DNA of 64,000 bases, taken from the NCBI GenBank assembly GCA_003550325.1, contig QKWP01001672.1:8302-72301 (forward strand), read 5' to 3'. Below, piece after piece: positions 1 to 11,186 of this stretch (positions within the stretch are counted from its first letter, which is position 1; each line of letters starts with the position of its first letter). This DNA comes from Gigaspora rosea (lineage: Eukaryota; Glomeromycota; Glomeromycetes; Diversisporales; Gigasporaceae). The translations under genes and the position numbers were made by a program. Under the pieces are notes generated by a model. It was not told the DNA's origin. It did not search any database and worked only from the letters and a program-made list of their open reading frames with translations.

Positions 1-109
1 GAGGTAAGTATGGTTGTGCTGCGTCTCCGATAGCTCCAATTACACCTAGAGTGTTTTTAATAATATCTAAGTTAGAATCAATTTCATGTGTTTCTGATGT
101 TGTACTCAT
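1..109 (-). CDS. N-terminal end of an unidentified protein, cut by window edge
   Basis: An ATG on the minus strand at 109 opens a frame that runs off the left edge with no stop (36 residues, beginning MSTTSETHEIDSNLDI). The segment ending in GAIGDAAQPYLP resembles the start of the large Rhizophagus family that joins an N-terminal helical (MLKL-like) domain to a kinase and Sel1 repeats; that resemblance is from memory and rests on few residues. The codon usage and the lack of stops look genuine. The rest of the gene lies outside the window, so function cannot be stated. Confidence 0.5.
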   Translation of the reverse strand, partial: MSTTSETHEIDSNLDIIKNTLGVIGAIGDAAQPYLP

Positions 110-2640
110 AGTTTCCCGTGTTAAAGATTTATAATTATGATAATCAGATTAAGCTTAAATTTTCAAGGTACCAGAACAGTATTTATCGTTATTACAAAGT
201 GTCACAAATAGATTTTTTTAGAATTTAGCTTGTGTTAGTAAATTCATTGCCAACTTTCTGGTGCGTCCGACCCCAAAATTTTCTTGTAATTTAAGTCCAT
301 TTATGCGAAATTATGTGTTAAAATTCTTAGAATAAAATAATTTATCGTTATGCGATTTATGCGAATCAAATAAAATATTCAACTTCGAATTATGCAAAAA
401 TTACTTATTCTGCACTGATTTATAAAACATCATTTTATGCGCAGACTATGTCCTCTATAGGCTTATATAATAGGTGAAATATGCTACACTTTATGCTATC
501 ACCATGTGATAAGATCAAATTTCATGATCAGGTGTAAAATGAAATTGCGGGCATGCATGTCCGCAAAATACTGTATGTATGTTTGTACTACCATGTACAA
601 GATTCCGTCATATATCTGACCCCAACGCTAATTAATTGATATCGAAATTTTTTTCATGGTATTTATGTGGGCCATAAATTTTTAGGTTAATGTGCGAGTG
701 ACCCGGGTACAATCTCTAAAAATTCGAGTCTCGGTCTTGTTGTCTTCGTGTAACAGACCCTCCGAACTAGTTCTGAACCAAAACCAGTTTTGACCTTTTC
801 TATCGATACCAACCGATAATATGTATCGGTATAAATATCATTTAACGTTAACGTTACGATACGAAGTGTTTTAAGATTAATAAGCATATCGATATATGTG
901 AAAATGATGTTGCTGCATTATATTAAAGTTTGGTATATTCTTATTAGAGATGAAAACTGTTAATTTTAAATATCAGTTAACTACAGTTTTACAATAAACT
1001 ACATAATTCAAAATTATTATAAATATGAGTCCTGTTCATTGCTTTAGAATAAAAAAACGAAATATAATTTTTTAAAAAATGTCTTTCAAACCTTTCAGTA
1101 AAACGAGTATATCTCGAAGAGACTGAAGACGTCTTCCAAACGAGAAAAAATTGAAATTGAGCAACATGCGTGGCCACGATTTTACGCGGTTGTTAATTTG
1201 TATGATGATAAAGAGATCGAGGTGGAAGAAAGAAGGCAAGGCAACTCGTTTCCAGAAGATATATTCAAATTCCCGCGAATGCCATCATCGATCTCACAAA
1301 AATAGATAAAAAATCGGAAATGCGAGCTCAGGCCAAAATAAATGATGATGTACTAAGAGTCATCTTTGAACATGTGTTTTTATCATAATAATTAATCGCC
1401 AATTGTGGTCACAAAAATTCTGAAATGGTATGCATTTTTTTTCCGCACCAAAGTCAGTATGGGTATCTCTAACCATGAGTTCGTAATTCCAGAACTTTGA
1501 ACTTTCTGGGAATATATTTATTTTAAATTAGAATCGTACAGAATAAACTCCATATATATTGTGTAAAAATAAATTAGTTTACTGCAATATTTTTAAAATT
1601 ACAGTAAGAACAGGTTTTGATATTGTTAATTATTGTGACTTGATATTTGTGCATGTAAATCCGGTTTTAAATAATTGAATTGAACTTTAAATTAGAGTGG
1701 CTTTTATGTTAGCATTAAATTAGTGCCAAATTTGTCTTGGATATATTCGGAATTATATAATATTAACTTAAAAGCCGGTTATAAAAAATTTATTTGATAT
1801 CGATATTGTATAATTCAAAATAGATAATTTCTTAGTCAATTATCATAACCCGTTCGAATTTTCGACCTTTTTTAGAGCATCACGCAAACAAAATAAAGCT
1901 TACGCGAGAAAGATTATCAGATATGACTTTATAATAGTGATTCTAAAGCCTGAAAAGTTTATCATTCATGAGATTTCGGCAAAACTTTTGACATTACATT
2001 TGACTTCATCAGATATTACGAAGTAAGATATCACGTGACACTAACGAATTCACAAATTTTAGAATATTTCCTTGATTTGTGAATGTCTGTCAATGATAAA
2101 CTTTTCAGGTGTGTAAATTCAAACATATGTTTTATTGTTTAACTTAAATAAAAAAAAAAACCCTAATATCAATAAAATAAATATAATGGGTCGAATGCTG
2201 AAAAAAAAAACCAATAACAAGTTAATCAATAAAGAATTCACCTTGCTGTATTTTATTATTAAATTATATTAACTCGATCTGCATTTATTATTATTTTTCT
2301 TGCGAGATATATGGAATAATTAAATCATTTATGATATTTTAATGTTATATTTGTTAATTAAAATAAAATAAAAAATAAAAAAATTAGCTACATTCACTAT
2401 TCGGTTCGAAAATACCGATATTAGTTTTGATAATCTTGGTTTGATAATTGATTTTGAATACACTTGATTTTGAATGCATTCTTTGACAACTATTTAATTT
2501 GTTTTCTGAATTAAAGAATCCAATAACTCGAAAATAATATCTGATAGTTTAATAAAATGTCATATGATTTCATGGACCCAAGAGATCACATGATTATAAT
2601 CGAGTAAAAACAAAACAAATTTCTGAATTACAGTTCTACA
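110..2640. other. Gene-poor intergenic DNA
   Basis: AT-rich with scattered stops in all frames. Two short open frames here (687-887 and 989-1177, minus) have compositions that look like chance. A short phrase with GACCCCAA occurs near 270 and 620, hinting at old repeats. I see no RNA gene and no clear element ends. Confidence 0.6.
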
Positions 2641-2644
2641 CTGA

Positions 2645-3442
2645 TTATTTATACTTTTTTCTGTAACAAAATCTAATTCTATCATTTTTACAAAATGTAA
2701 ACTTTTCATAGTTCTCTATACTGTAAAGTTTTCCAGCTTCTATCTTCTCTTTTAAATAAAGATCATTAATAAAGTATTCAAGTTTTTTACAATATTTTAA
2801 AGAATTTTCATTATCCAAAGATGGTAATTCGTAAACTTTATCTTCAAAATTAATTGAAATATCTGCTTGTACCAGTTCAAAACCAACTTTCTCAAGGATA
2901 TTACAAGAACTGACATTAATAGGCCTAACTGTAGCTCTAAATTGTTCTAATTCTTTACCTTTAAAGCATTGAAATTTTTTTTGAATATTTTGATATTGCT
3001 CATTCTGTTTATCAAGTCCTTCTCCTAAGCCTATACTACATAATTCTGGACCCCACACTTCAACTATTTTACTCAATACTGATTGCCCAATTCCTTTATT
3101 CCAGTATTCACTAGATAACGCATAAGCTATTTCAGATCTTCCTTCTTTTTCTTCAGGTTTAGATATTATAAATCCTATAAAATTACTATGTTTATCGAGG
3201 ATGGTTAGTGCTCCTTGAGGTTGTCCCATTTGATACACACTGATTTTATCCTCAAACTCCTTGTCTACTAATGGTTTTTCTTGATACAAATATTTCATGA
3301 CATTTTCATTAGCCAATAAAGCTTCATAATTTGATTTGTCACTAGGTCGAAATTCACGCGCAGACCACTCATCATTGTTTTTATCAACACCACTAAGGTA
3401 TACTGATACTCTTTCAGAGAATGTAAAAATTGAACTTGTCAT
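2645..3442 (-). CDS. GNAT-family N-acetyltransferase (RimJ/RimL-like)
   Basis: A single-exon, 265-residue protein. The fold is recognisable from the order of segments: an N-terminal strand AREFRPSDKSNYEALLANE (about residues 28-46), a VMKYL helix end at 48-52, a central GFII strand near 90, the acetyl-CoA loop NKGIGQSVL at 115-123 (the Q/RxxGxG/A signature), and a late RPINVSSCNILEKVGFE helix-strand (about 173-189) typical of ribosomal-protein/aminoglycoside-type acetyltransferases. Family knowledge gives acetyl-CoA-dependent N-acetylation; the substrate cannot be told. An insertion of roughly 45 residues between the CoA loop and the last motif, and a C-terminal extension of about 75 residues, are unusual for small GNATs. 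No frame damage is seen. The gene stands alone with AT-rich flanks, and the ATG at 3442 is the only sensible start. Confidence 0.8.
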   Translation of the reverse strand: MTSSIFTFSERVSVYLSGVDKNNDEWSAREFRPSDKSNYEALLANENVMKYLYQEKPLVDKEFEDKISVYQMGQPQGALTILDKHSNFIGFIISKPEEKEGRSEIAYALSSEYWNKGIGQSVLSKIVEVWGPELCSIGLGEGLDKQNEQYQNIQKKFQCFKGKELEQFRATVRPINVSSCNILEKVGFELVQADISINFEDKVYELPSLDNENSLKYCKKLEYFINDLYLKEKIEAGKLYSIENYEKFTFCKNDRIRFCYRKKYK

Positions 3443-4570
3443 AATGTAAAAAATAGAGTAAAACCAAAGATTTTTACTAACTTACAATTTTATTGTATAT
3501 TTATTACAAATTCGATTAAATCTTTATTTCTATTTCAGTTTCTAAAATATCTTAAAAAATAATTGAAAAAGAATTAAACAAAGGATGTTTTATAAAATCA
3601 CTTATTACGCGATAATACTTTGGAAATTTTCGTGAAGAATTGAATAAACATGATTTCACCCACGAACATTTTATTCAATTAAGGATAATATTGTTGAGGC
3701 TCGAAGCATATCTAATAAATAAATTGATTATTTTTAATAATTTTGCATTGAACAATAATTAAAAATTTAATAGATTTTGCATTTGACAATTAAATAACAA
3801 TGAAAAAAATTACTGATTTGTGACGTTTCAGAATACAAAATTAAAATTCAATTTTCATTTATTAAAATGACAACGTAAATATATATAAAAAAATATCTGT
3901 AATCTTGGAGATTGTTATGAATGTTGAGAGTAATTTTACAGACTTTTTAAGGTCATTTAACAACAGCGATTTATATAGAGATTTTTTGTTATTTTAAAAT
4001 CCGGATTCTTGCGATAAAAATAGACGGAGAACACTATTGTTTCCCATATTATTATAACAATATTATTGGGTGGTCTTTTTTTAATAGCATTATCAAATAT
4101 TTTGAGTTTCATTTTGGCCTTTTAATCATCAAAAATAGCTCACTGTTATAGCGAGCCATTTTCCGCGTTGAGCTACGCCCACGTACCTGGGATTTTTGAT
4201 CACCAAAAATCCTGATTGAATAAATCCAAAAAGATTATAAGTAAATTAATTTAAACGAATGAATTAATGTGGCACATTTCAATAAAATAATTCATACAAT
4301 AAAAATTTAATTTCATTTAACATTTGTCTAATTGAAACAATACATGTCAATTAAAATATTTATACGAATTTATTCGGATTATTAATTTTGCCTGGAATTA
4401 TATTTTAGTTAAACGTAATTTGAAAGTTGCTATTAATTAAATTTTTATATTTTATATAAATAAATAATTAATATAAAATTATCTTTTAATCATCTAAGAA
4501 GCAAATTTATTAAAAAAAAAAAATTTAAAAATAAAAAAATCATTACTATAAAAATATTTGCGTAATTATT

Positions 4571-4612
4571 TGGCATCATGCTTCTTTAAATAATTAGGGA
4601 CCTGTTTTTTTT
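4571..4612 (+). repeat. Direct repeat copy 1, abutting the N at 4613
   Basis: The stretch beginning GGCATCATGCTTC and ending in a run of T is repeated, apparently identically, at 4867-4908. The first copy ends exactly at the N, as expected of a contig end overlapping sequence inside the next contig. Confidence 0.8.
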
Positions 4613-4866
4613 NAATATATAAAAATACGTTGTGTTGATGAATTTGAAATCATTTATCATCTAAAGAAACTGTATTTCGATGAATATGCAAATCTTAAAA
4701 AAATAAAATCTTCTGAAAAGGAATTATTTTTATGTTTTATGAATCAAAATACACAAATTTTTAAACGCACACGTATTGAAGAAAATTATGGAAAATGGTT
4801 GAAGATTATGCAGTAATAAATTGAAATAATAAGCATGGAAAAAGATGATGATTATGGTGCAAATAT

Positions 4867-4908
4867 GGCATCATGCTTCTTTAAATAATTAGGGACCTGT
4901 TTTTTTTC
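4867..4908 (+). repeat. Direct repeat copy 2
   Basis: Second copy of the 42-bp block at 4571-4612, here embedded in continuous sequence and followed by a CTTTT-rich tract. Confidence 0.8.
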
Positions 4909-5010
4909 TTTTCTTTTCTTTTTTATTAATGCAATATTGTTTTAATAAAAGCATTCTTAAATGTTTCTAAAAATTTATTTTGAACTTAAAGTGCAAAAAA
5001 GTCGAATAAC

Positions 5011-5135
5011 CTTTGCGATAATCAACTCGGGCCTGAGTTTGGAAAAACAATAGCAGATAATCTTTGCAAAAATGCAACTTTAAACTCCTTAGACCTTAGA
5101 TATTAATCAACTTGAATTTGGAAAAATAATAGCAC
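5011..5135 (+). pseudogene. Leucine-rich-repeat (RNI-type) fragment
   Basis: One frame reads LCDNQLGPEFGKTIADNLCK and continues NATLNSLDLRY to a stop, then a second partial unit reads QLEFGKIIA. This is the ribonuclease-inhibitor/RanGAP style of repeat (N-x-L-G-x-x-x-G-x-x-I-A-x-x-L-x-x-N-x-T-L-x-x-L-x-L). It matches the LRR unit still visible in the F-box gene at 56.5-57.2 kb. With stops and no start or flanking exons it is a relic. Confidence 0.6.
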
Positions 5136-5862
5136 CTTAAACCTTAACTTGGAACTAGTGATGAGACCCGAAATCTATTGAATATCCATTTTCATAATGG
5201 TATAACGCGTAATTCGTATTAGTATGAATTTTAATAAACTCTTATAACAAATGCCTTGTGACTTTTTACGCACGTAGTCAGTCTTTTATCCGAATGGTTA
5301 ATGATGGGAATACATTATTATTTCGATAACGTCTTTGTCCAAATAGTTTAGCAAAATTTTGAATGGACACGAATAAAACAAATATCAGCCTTAGATATTA
5401 TTGCAATACATAAATACTTAATAAATAGTATTTAAATTCTGTCATGATATTATTTTGTAAAACTGTTACGAACAATTTTTTATTTTACAAACTCAAAAGA
5501 ATTAAAATAAAAAAAATTTTATTAATCAAAAAATAAATAAAAAAAAAAATAAAATAAAATAATAAATCAAAAAATAAATAATTCCAAATTTCGAATTTTA
5601 GTGTTAATTTTTGGCCAAATTTTTATGAATAATTTTTAGTGCATCATTATTAAAATTAAATTAATATGGGTCTTTTAGAAGTAAATAAGATGGTTATTTC
5701 TGTACTAACTTCCAAGTATATAACAAGAATAAAATTTACTATTGAAATACGTAAAATGAATTTTCAAGGTGTAATAACTATATGGTATAATACTAAAGAT
5801 GACTTTGGTAGCTTTTTGACTCTGATAAGATTGATGTTGCTAATTTAAATACATTAAAAACG

Positions 5863-6150
5863 CTAGTTATTTAATAATTTCTTTCTAAATTGATCTAATT
5901 TATAACTACGGGTTTGAATATTATAAACCATCCCGCTACCAGAAATTTTTTTACGCCCATCATAAATAATGTCAGTAATATTCGTCTTAGAATCAAGCAA
6001 AGCTTTAAATTTTATGGATGATACAATTTTATTTTGTGGATCACAAGTTACATTATAAAGTTTAATATTTCCATTGATGCACGCGTATGCCGCCAAAACG
6101 CGTTCAGAGTCAAGGCTGTATTCATATAAATCTAATATTGTGAACAATTG
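5863..6150 (-). CDS. Possible terminal exon or fragment of unknown gene
   Basis: About 94 open codons on the minus strand. The upstream end has no ATG in frame (the nominal start is TTG), but an acceptor-like ATATTAG lies just inside it, so this would be a last exon. The translation has a mixed, protein-like composition, including YACINGNIKLYNVTCDP and GRKKISGSGMVYN, rather than low complexity. I recognise no family. The companion upstream exons were not found, so it may be a relic. Confidence 0.3.
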   Translation of the reverse strand, partial: QLFTILDLYEYSLDSERVLAAYACINGNIKLYNVTCDPQNKIVSSIKFKALLDSKTNITDIIYDGRKKISGSGMVYNIQTRSYKLDQFRKKLLNN

Positions 6151-7520
6151 GGATGACTAACTCACTTTTAACAAGCCAGTTATACTGATTAATTAAATAG
6201 AATTATCTTGAGTTAGTCACATTAAAAATATACTCACATCATTTAATGACTGTTCGACTCGTGTTCGAGACACCGATCTCTCGCAAAAGTATCGGCTGTG
6301 GTTCGTTTCGGAATTTTTATTTGTGTCTCATAACTTCCCGTAACAAAAATGAAATTCCCTATATAAATATCTTAGGTTGGACAAATTAGTTTGGGATATA
6401 AATTATGTGACAAATTAAACTGCAGACCATAAAAAAAGAATAAACGTTAAATTTTTATTTTAAACTTGCAGAAATGAATATTTAATTTCAACACTTACCA
6501 TTTCCGTATTCTCATTAAAATCTGATTTTTTTAATAACATGCATGAATTTAGTAAGAATTCACCACTAAATTAATGGTACGGCATATGAAAGTCTGTTTT
6601 CCTAGAAATATAAAAGTTTACACTATTGCTTGAATATATACAAGCTAATCTAAATTATACAATAAAAAAAATACTAAAATTATTCAAATTAAACCAGTCA
6701 TTTACATTTAATTCATAGGATTTTTAAAACATAGCGATAGTAGAAAACTTGTCAATAATATATTTAAAATTATTGGTACTACGAATATGCTTAATTTAGA
6801 ATTGTATGTTAAATGTAACCTTCTTTAGAATTAAATCTAATTCTAATTTGTAGAAAAATACGAAAAGCATCATTTCTTTATTTATTCGTGTATTGACTGT
6901 TTCAAGTAAAAGAATAAAACTTTTATTTATTTATTATTACTCATCTTATATATTATTTTATATTTGAAAGATTTTTTCGTTATTTTGAATTTATATTTAT
7001 AATTAAAATGATCAATAATTCTATCCCCAAAATTTTTTTTTAATTAAAGAAAAATTGAATCAATATTTATAATAAAAATGTTCTATTTTCTAGTAGTTCT
7101 AGTCTTGCAGTAATTAGTTTTGCCTTAGAAAAATTTTCGAAATCAAAATCCAAGCTTTGAATGTAATTATAAAGTAACCAATGACTTGATATTCAGATTT
7201 ATTAATAAACTGTGAATACTTGTGCCAATATATATTGTTGGAATATAGTGGTGCGAACATTTTTCTTGGTAATTATTGACTTCGGCTTGAAGCAAGTCAA
7301 TTTTGTGTTGCAAGTTAGTTATTGAACAGATGATACAGATAATCCATTGATTATTTTAAACCGGTGAATATCTAAAAAACTATGGTTCGCATCACTATCG
7401 GAATAGTCAACGGTTACACACTTTATTTAGTACAAAGTTATTTTTGACATTTTGCGGTCTGACTATTCTGTGAGATGCTGAATCTGTAGTAAAATTTGTT
7501 ATTGGAATTAAAAAATTGCG
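6151..7520. other. Gene-poor intergenic DNA
   Basis: AT-rich with no supported ORF, repeat or hairpin. GC-richer short runs near 6245-6310 do not translate convincingly in any frame. Confidence 0.55.
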
Positions 7521-7892
7521 AAAATGTTAGAGACAATTGATGCTAATTTTAGGTTGCTTGCCAAAGCTCTACCTGAAACATTAATCAGTAAAAAAATGTT
7601 TTATCAAAATTTATTCATCCAAAATTATGAGCTTTTGGCAAAGTGGATAGGAATATTATACTGTTAATATCATTCAATTTTGTTTAAAACACTTTGGTTT
7701 TGAATTTTAGTGAAAAATTTAGACATAATTTTAAAATAACAATTTGCAGATTACATTAATTTTAAAAAATGAGGTGACAGTTGGAATAAAGTTTAAGCCA
7801 ATTTTAGAATAAAATGATATATTACTGTTGTTAATTTATATTAATTGAAGCTTAAGCGTAGAAATAGGTAATACGGTTTATATTTTATTACT

Positions 7893-9129
7893 GATGCGGT
7901 CGAAAATTTTCATCTTAGGGGCTATAAAAAGTATATCAATGCAAAAGAAGTTAAAAGTAAATTTGAAAAGTTGATTAATGAATGCAATAAATGTATAGAG
8001 AATCTACAGTTTACACGTTTTACATTAATGGCTGCTGATAAAGAAAAGGTTGAAAAAGATCTGAAAGAAGTGGAAGAAGTAAGTATAATATTTGTCGCAA
8101 CTGATGTTGAAATTTTGACATATTTGAATATTTTAAAATTTTTTGGGGATTGTTTTTTCGTTTTTTATCTTATAGGGTTTTGGGATAGATTTGATATTTA
8201 ATGAGTACGTATGGATTTTAGCGGGGCTCAAAGTTTCAAATCAGATTTCAGCATCAGCTGCAGCTTTTATTTAAAAAATGACATTAAATACTCAAACTGT
8301 ATCCCTTTTTATGTGAAAGACTAAAATAAGAGAACACTTATTTAAAATTTTTTATTTTTAGACTCTTCAAAATATTACTTGCAGTGACAATCGGAACATT
8401 GACGTTACAGTTCAGGAAATATCCATAATTAGAAACCAAATTGCTCAACAACAGGTTCGTGCTCAAAGGATTAACCCAAGCGAATTAAATGATCGTCTAG
8501 TATCACTTAAAAATCAAACTTTGAAGTCTTATGAATCAAATAAAATTGAAGGAGAAAAAGAATTTCATCGTAAATTATACAATGGTTTTGAAGTTGAATG
8601 CAAGCCAATTGACGATTATCAAGAAAGTGAATTATCAATCCTTGGAAAATTACAATCAAAATACATACTTCGTTTTTATGGTCTTTCATTTATAGATAAT
8701 CTTAAAGTCACAGTAATTGAATGGACTAATAATGGAACGTTAAAAGAGCTTTATAACACTTACATCATTCCTTGGAACAGAAAATTACAAATTGTGCGAG
8801 ATATTTGTCGTGGTATTGTATTCTTACGCAGATTAAATATTTTTCATCATGATCTTAGATGCGAAAATATTTTTGTAAATATTATTTAATAAATTTTGAA
8901 TGAAATTTTTATTAATGTATTAAAATTATTAACATATTATATTTTAGATATCAAGTGATTTTGTCCCAAAACTTGGAAACTTCAGATGTACTCGTGAAGT
9001 TTATGTGAGAGCTAAGAATCTTAGAGGTTTAGTAACAGGAATTCGTTGGATGGCCCCTGAACTACTCGAAAGGTATGAAAAACATAGATATGATGAAAAT
9101 ACATACACATTTAGTTGTGAAATCTTTAG
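7893..9129 (+). pseudogene. Truncated kinase-like protein with N-terminal helical domain
   Basis: Three exons can be followed: about 7893-8078 (donor GTAAGT), 8362-8874 and 8948-9129, the last two joined in phase. Exon 1 encodes an amphipathic helical segment (YKKYINAKEVKSKFEKL, then CIENLQFTRF) like the MLKL-type N-terminal domain of the Rhizophagus kinase/Sel1 family. Exon 2 begins the kinase lobe: RINPSELNDR, ELSILGKLQSKYILRFYGLS, then the hinge EWTNNGTLKEL and catalytic loop HHDLRCENIF (aspartate and asparagine kept, lysine replaced by arginine). Exon 3 has GNF where DFG belongs and then GIRWMAPELLE. The reading stops at CEIFR and a donor, and the rest of the C-lobe is not found downstream. 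A possible first exon starts with ATG at 7524. The missing DFG aspartate and the truncation argue for a pseudokinase relic, although GNF/ANF variants are, as I recall, common in this family. Confidence 0.65.
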
Positions 9130-9425
9130 GTATTTATTGTTTAATCTTTTCGATTTATAATTTACATACATTAGTTTATAATTCTTCAATGATTTTATCA
9201 AACAACTTAATCTTTGATTATTTATTCCGGAATTTACTGAGCAGTTAATTTTAATTAAGGAAGTCACTTTTAGACTTTACTGAAGGAAAAACATACATTT
9301 TAAAATATAAGAAAACTAAGATTATTACAAATTTTTTGTTTAAATTTTTTTTGCTAATGTTAGCTTTTAAAATTTATGAATAGTTAACTATTTGTAATTT
9401 TGTCACGCAATTCCTTTGCTTTAGC

Positions 9426-9560
9426 ATGTCCTTTTCAAGCTTCTGCAACCAGCATCCACTTACAGTATTTGCGCGGGTAATACAAGCTCCTGGAGAGGAA
9501 ATAGCCAATCGGAGAGGGCAAATTTTGACTATTCCGGATCAGCCCAACGAAGAATATTGA
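9426..9560 (+). CDS. Small ORF of unknown function in a GC-richer island
   Basis: An ATG at 9426 opens 44 codons ending NEEY and TGA. The C-terminal part (FARVIQAPGEEIANRRGQIL) is not low complexity and the DNA is noticeably richer in G+C than its surroundings. It may be the last exon of a lost gene: TTACAG at about 9457-9462 would serve as an acceptor. No homology is recognised. Confidence 0.3.
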   Translation: MSFSSFCNQHPLTVFARVIQAPGEEIANRRGQILTIPDQPNEEY

Positions 9561-9670
9561 TCCTTAAATTCAAAATTAACGCGTTATTTCGCGACTAAAC
9601 GGTACCACTTCTGTCATATTAAAGTTTCTATACCAATTGTTTTTATCTAAAATTCTAATGACAAGTTATA

Positions 9671-9771
9671 GTTGATTGGTCAATGAAGAATATATCAGAT
9701 GTTTGGCTAATTGTGTCGATCATCACTATGCACTTCGCGTTCTAACAGAAAGGAATCAAGAGAATAATGAA
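9671..9771 (+). repeat. Tandem duplication upstream of Aurora gene, copy 1
   Basis: Reads GATTGGTCAAT...ATATCAGATG...GCTAAT...GTCGATCA...CACTATGCACTT...CGTTCTAACAGAAA, then AGGAATCAAGAGAATAATGA. It is an imperfect copy of 9788-9902. Its end corresponds to the start of Aurora exon 1, but lacks the ATG. Confidence 0.75.
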
Positions 9772-9787
9772 GACTTAAAGTTGTGAT

Positions 9788-9902
9788 GTTTTGATTGGTC
9801 AATAGGGAACTGTATATCAGATGTTTTGGCTAATTTTGTCGATCACTATGCACTTTCGCGTTCTAACAGAAAAGACAAATGAATCAAGAGAATAATGAAG
9901 AA
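9788..9902 (+). repeat. Tandem duplication upstream of Aurora gene, copy 2 (contains start codon)
   Basis: Same blocks in the same order as 9671-9771, with small indels. This copy carries ACAAATGAATCAAGAG, which supplies the start codon of the Aurora kinase at 9879. Confidence 0.75.
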
Positions 9903-11186
9903 CACCAGAAAGAAATTACAATTAGTCCACCTATTAAGTAATAATGGAAGTGCGTAATCTGGTTTAAATTACGTCAGCATATAATTTAACATTTACATTT
10001 TATATCTTTAATAGAGTACCCCAAATTTCATTGAAAAGCTTTGATATTGGATGTCTTATTGGTAAGGGACAATTTGGCCGTGTTTACATTGCAAGGGAAA
10101 AATTGAGTGGCTATATAGTAGCCTTGAAGGTGCTATCTATTGAGGAACTAATTAAAGTAAATGCTGAAAGACAATTGAGACGCGAAGTAGAGATTCAGAC
10201 GAATCTAAGGTAATTTTAAATAAAAATATATGATCACCTTTTTAATGACTGAATAAATGTTTAACTACAAAGGCATCCAAATATTCTTCGACTTCTCGGT
10301 TATTTTCAAGATGATATATATTTTGTTCTAATCCTTGAATATGCAGCCAAAGGAGAACTTTATAAACAACTTGTAAAATCACGTAGACTTAAAGAAAAAA
10401 AAGCATCAAGGGTTTGTTTATTGATTTCTATGAAAAAATTTAATACATAAAATGTTTTCTGGATTTATGAGTTCATTCCTTTTTCTAAAATAGTATATTG
10501 CACAAACAGCTAAAGCTTTAAGTTATATTCACCAAAAACACGTTATTCATCGAGATATAAAACCAGAAAACTTGTTGATAGATTTTCATGACGAGATCAA
10601 GATTGCAGATTTTGGATTGTCTGTGCATACAATTCAAAGGTATGATACGAAAAGAAGTTGTCATTCACATTTGAAAGAATTTTTAATTAGTTTGCTTTTA
10701 TATATAAGGCGTAGAACAATTTGTGGTACATTGGATTATCTTCCACCCGAAATGGTTGAAGGTAAAGAACATGATGAAAAGATAGACCTTTGGTCGCTTG
10801 GTGTTTTGTGCTATGAACTTTTGACAGGTACCGCACCATTTGAAGAAGCTTGTCATACTGCAACATATAAACGAATTGCAAAGGTAGAGTTCACGCTTCC
10901 TGATCATTTGTCATTTGAGGCTTGTAACTTGATTTGTTCGGTAACTATCTTTAAATATTTAAAGAAAGTATTTTTCTAATAAAGTTAGTGTGATTTTAAT
11001 TTTATATTACAAACGTAGTTATTACAACATGACCCGAAACAACGTCTACCTTTGAAAGATGTCTTAAAACATCCATGGATTCGTGAATATGAAGGCCAAG
11101 TTAAAAAGAACATATTTAGTCGAGAATTCTATGATGCAGGCCAAAATTCGCATAGTGTGGGCCAGGGATCTAAATTTATAACTTAA
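9879..11186 (+). CDS. Aurora-type serine/threonine protein kinase
   Basis: Six exons: 9879-9937, 10015-10209, 10273-10411, 10494-10639, 10709-10940 and 11019-11186. All introns are GT-AG and the total is exactly 313 codons (312 aa). A 28-residue N-terminal tail precedes the kinase domain: glycine loop GKGQFGRV (36-43), lysine of VALK at 58, alphaC glutamate in RREVEIQ at 77, HRDIKPEN (150-157), DFG (170-172), activation segment [16 protein letters not shown] (180-195) with T183 at the autophosphorylation site, and [31 protein letters not shown] and the [10 protein letters not shown] block are specific to Aurora kinases. By family knowledge it acts in chromosome segregation within the chromosomal passenger complex, activated by an INCENP-type partner. 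It is short-tailed and appears to be a single intact copy in the window. Start choice: the only upstream ATG that joins in frame through GTAATA/TAATAG is at 9879. Confidence 0.93.

Larger units (their letters stand above)
3443..5010. other. Gene-poor intergenic DNA with a single-N join
   Basis: Very AT-rich, no supported gene. Near 4185-4215 there is a small imperfect hairpin (GGATTTTTG with its complement). A single N at 4613 interrupts the sequence, and the 42 bases to its left recur at 4867-4908. Confidence 0.55.

Noticed and set aside
4130-4215. Possible tRNA or structured RNA (GC-richer, hairpins)
   Set aside because: No T-loop GTTCRANNC, no acceptor stem pairing and no anticodon arm of proper size; only a local hairpin remains.
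8507-8689. Minus-strand ORF in the kinase exon
   Set aside because: Antisense to a frame with clear kinase motifs.
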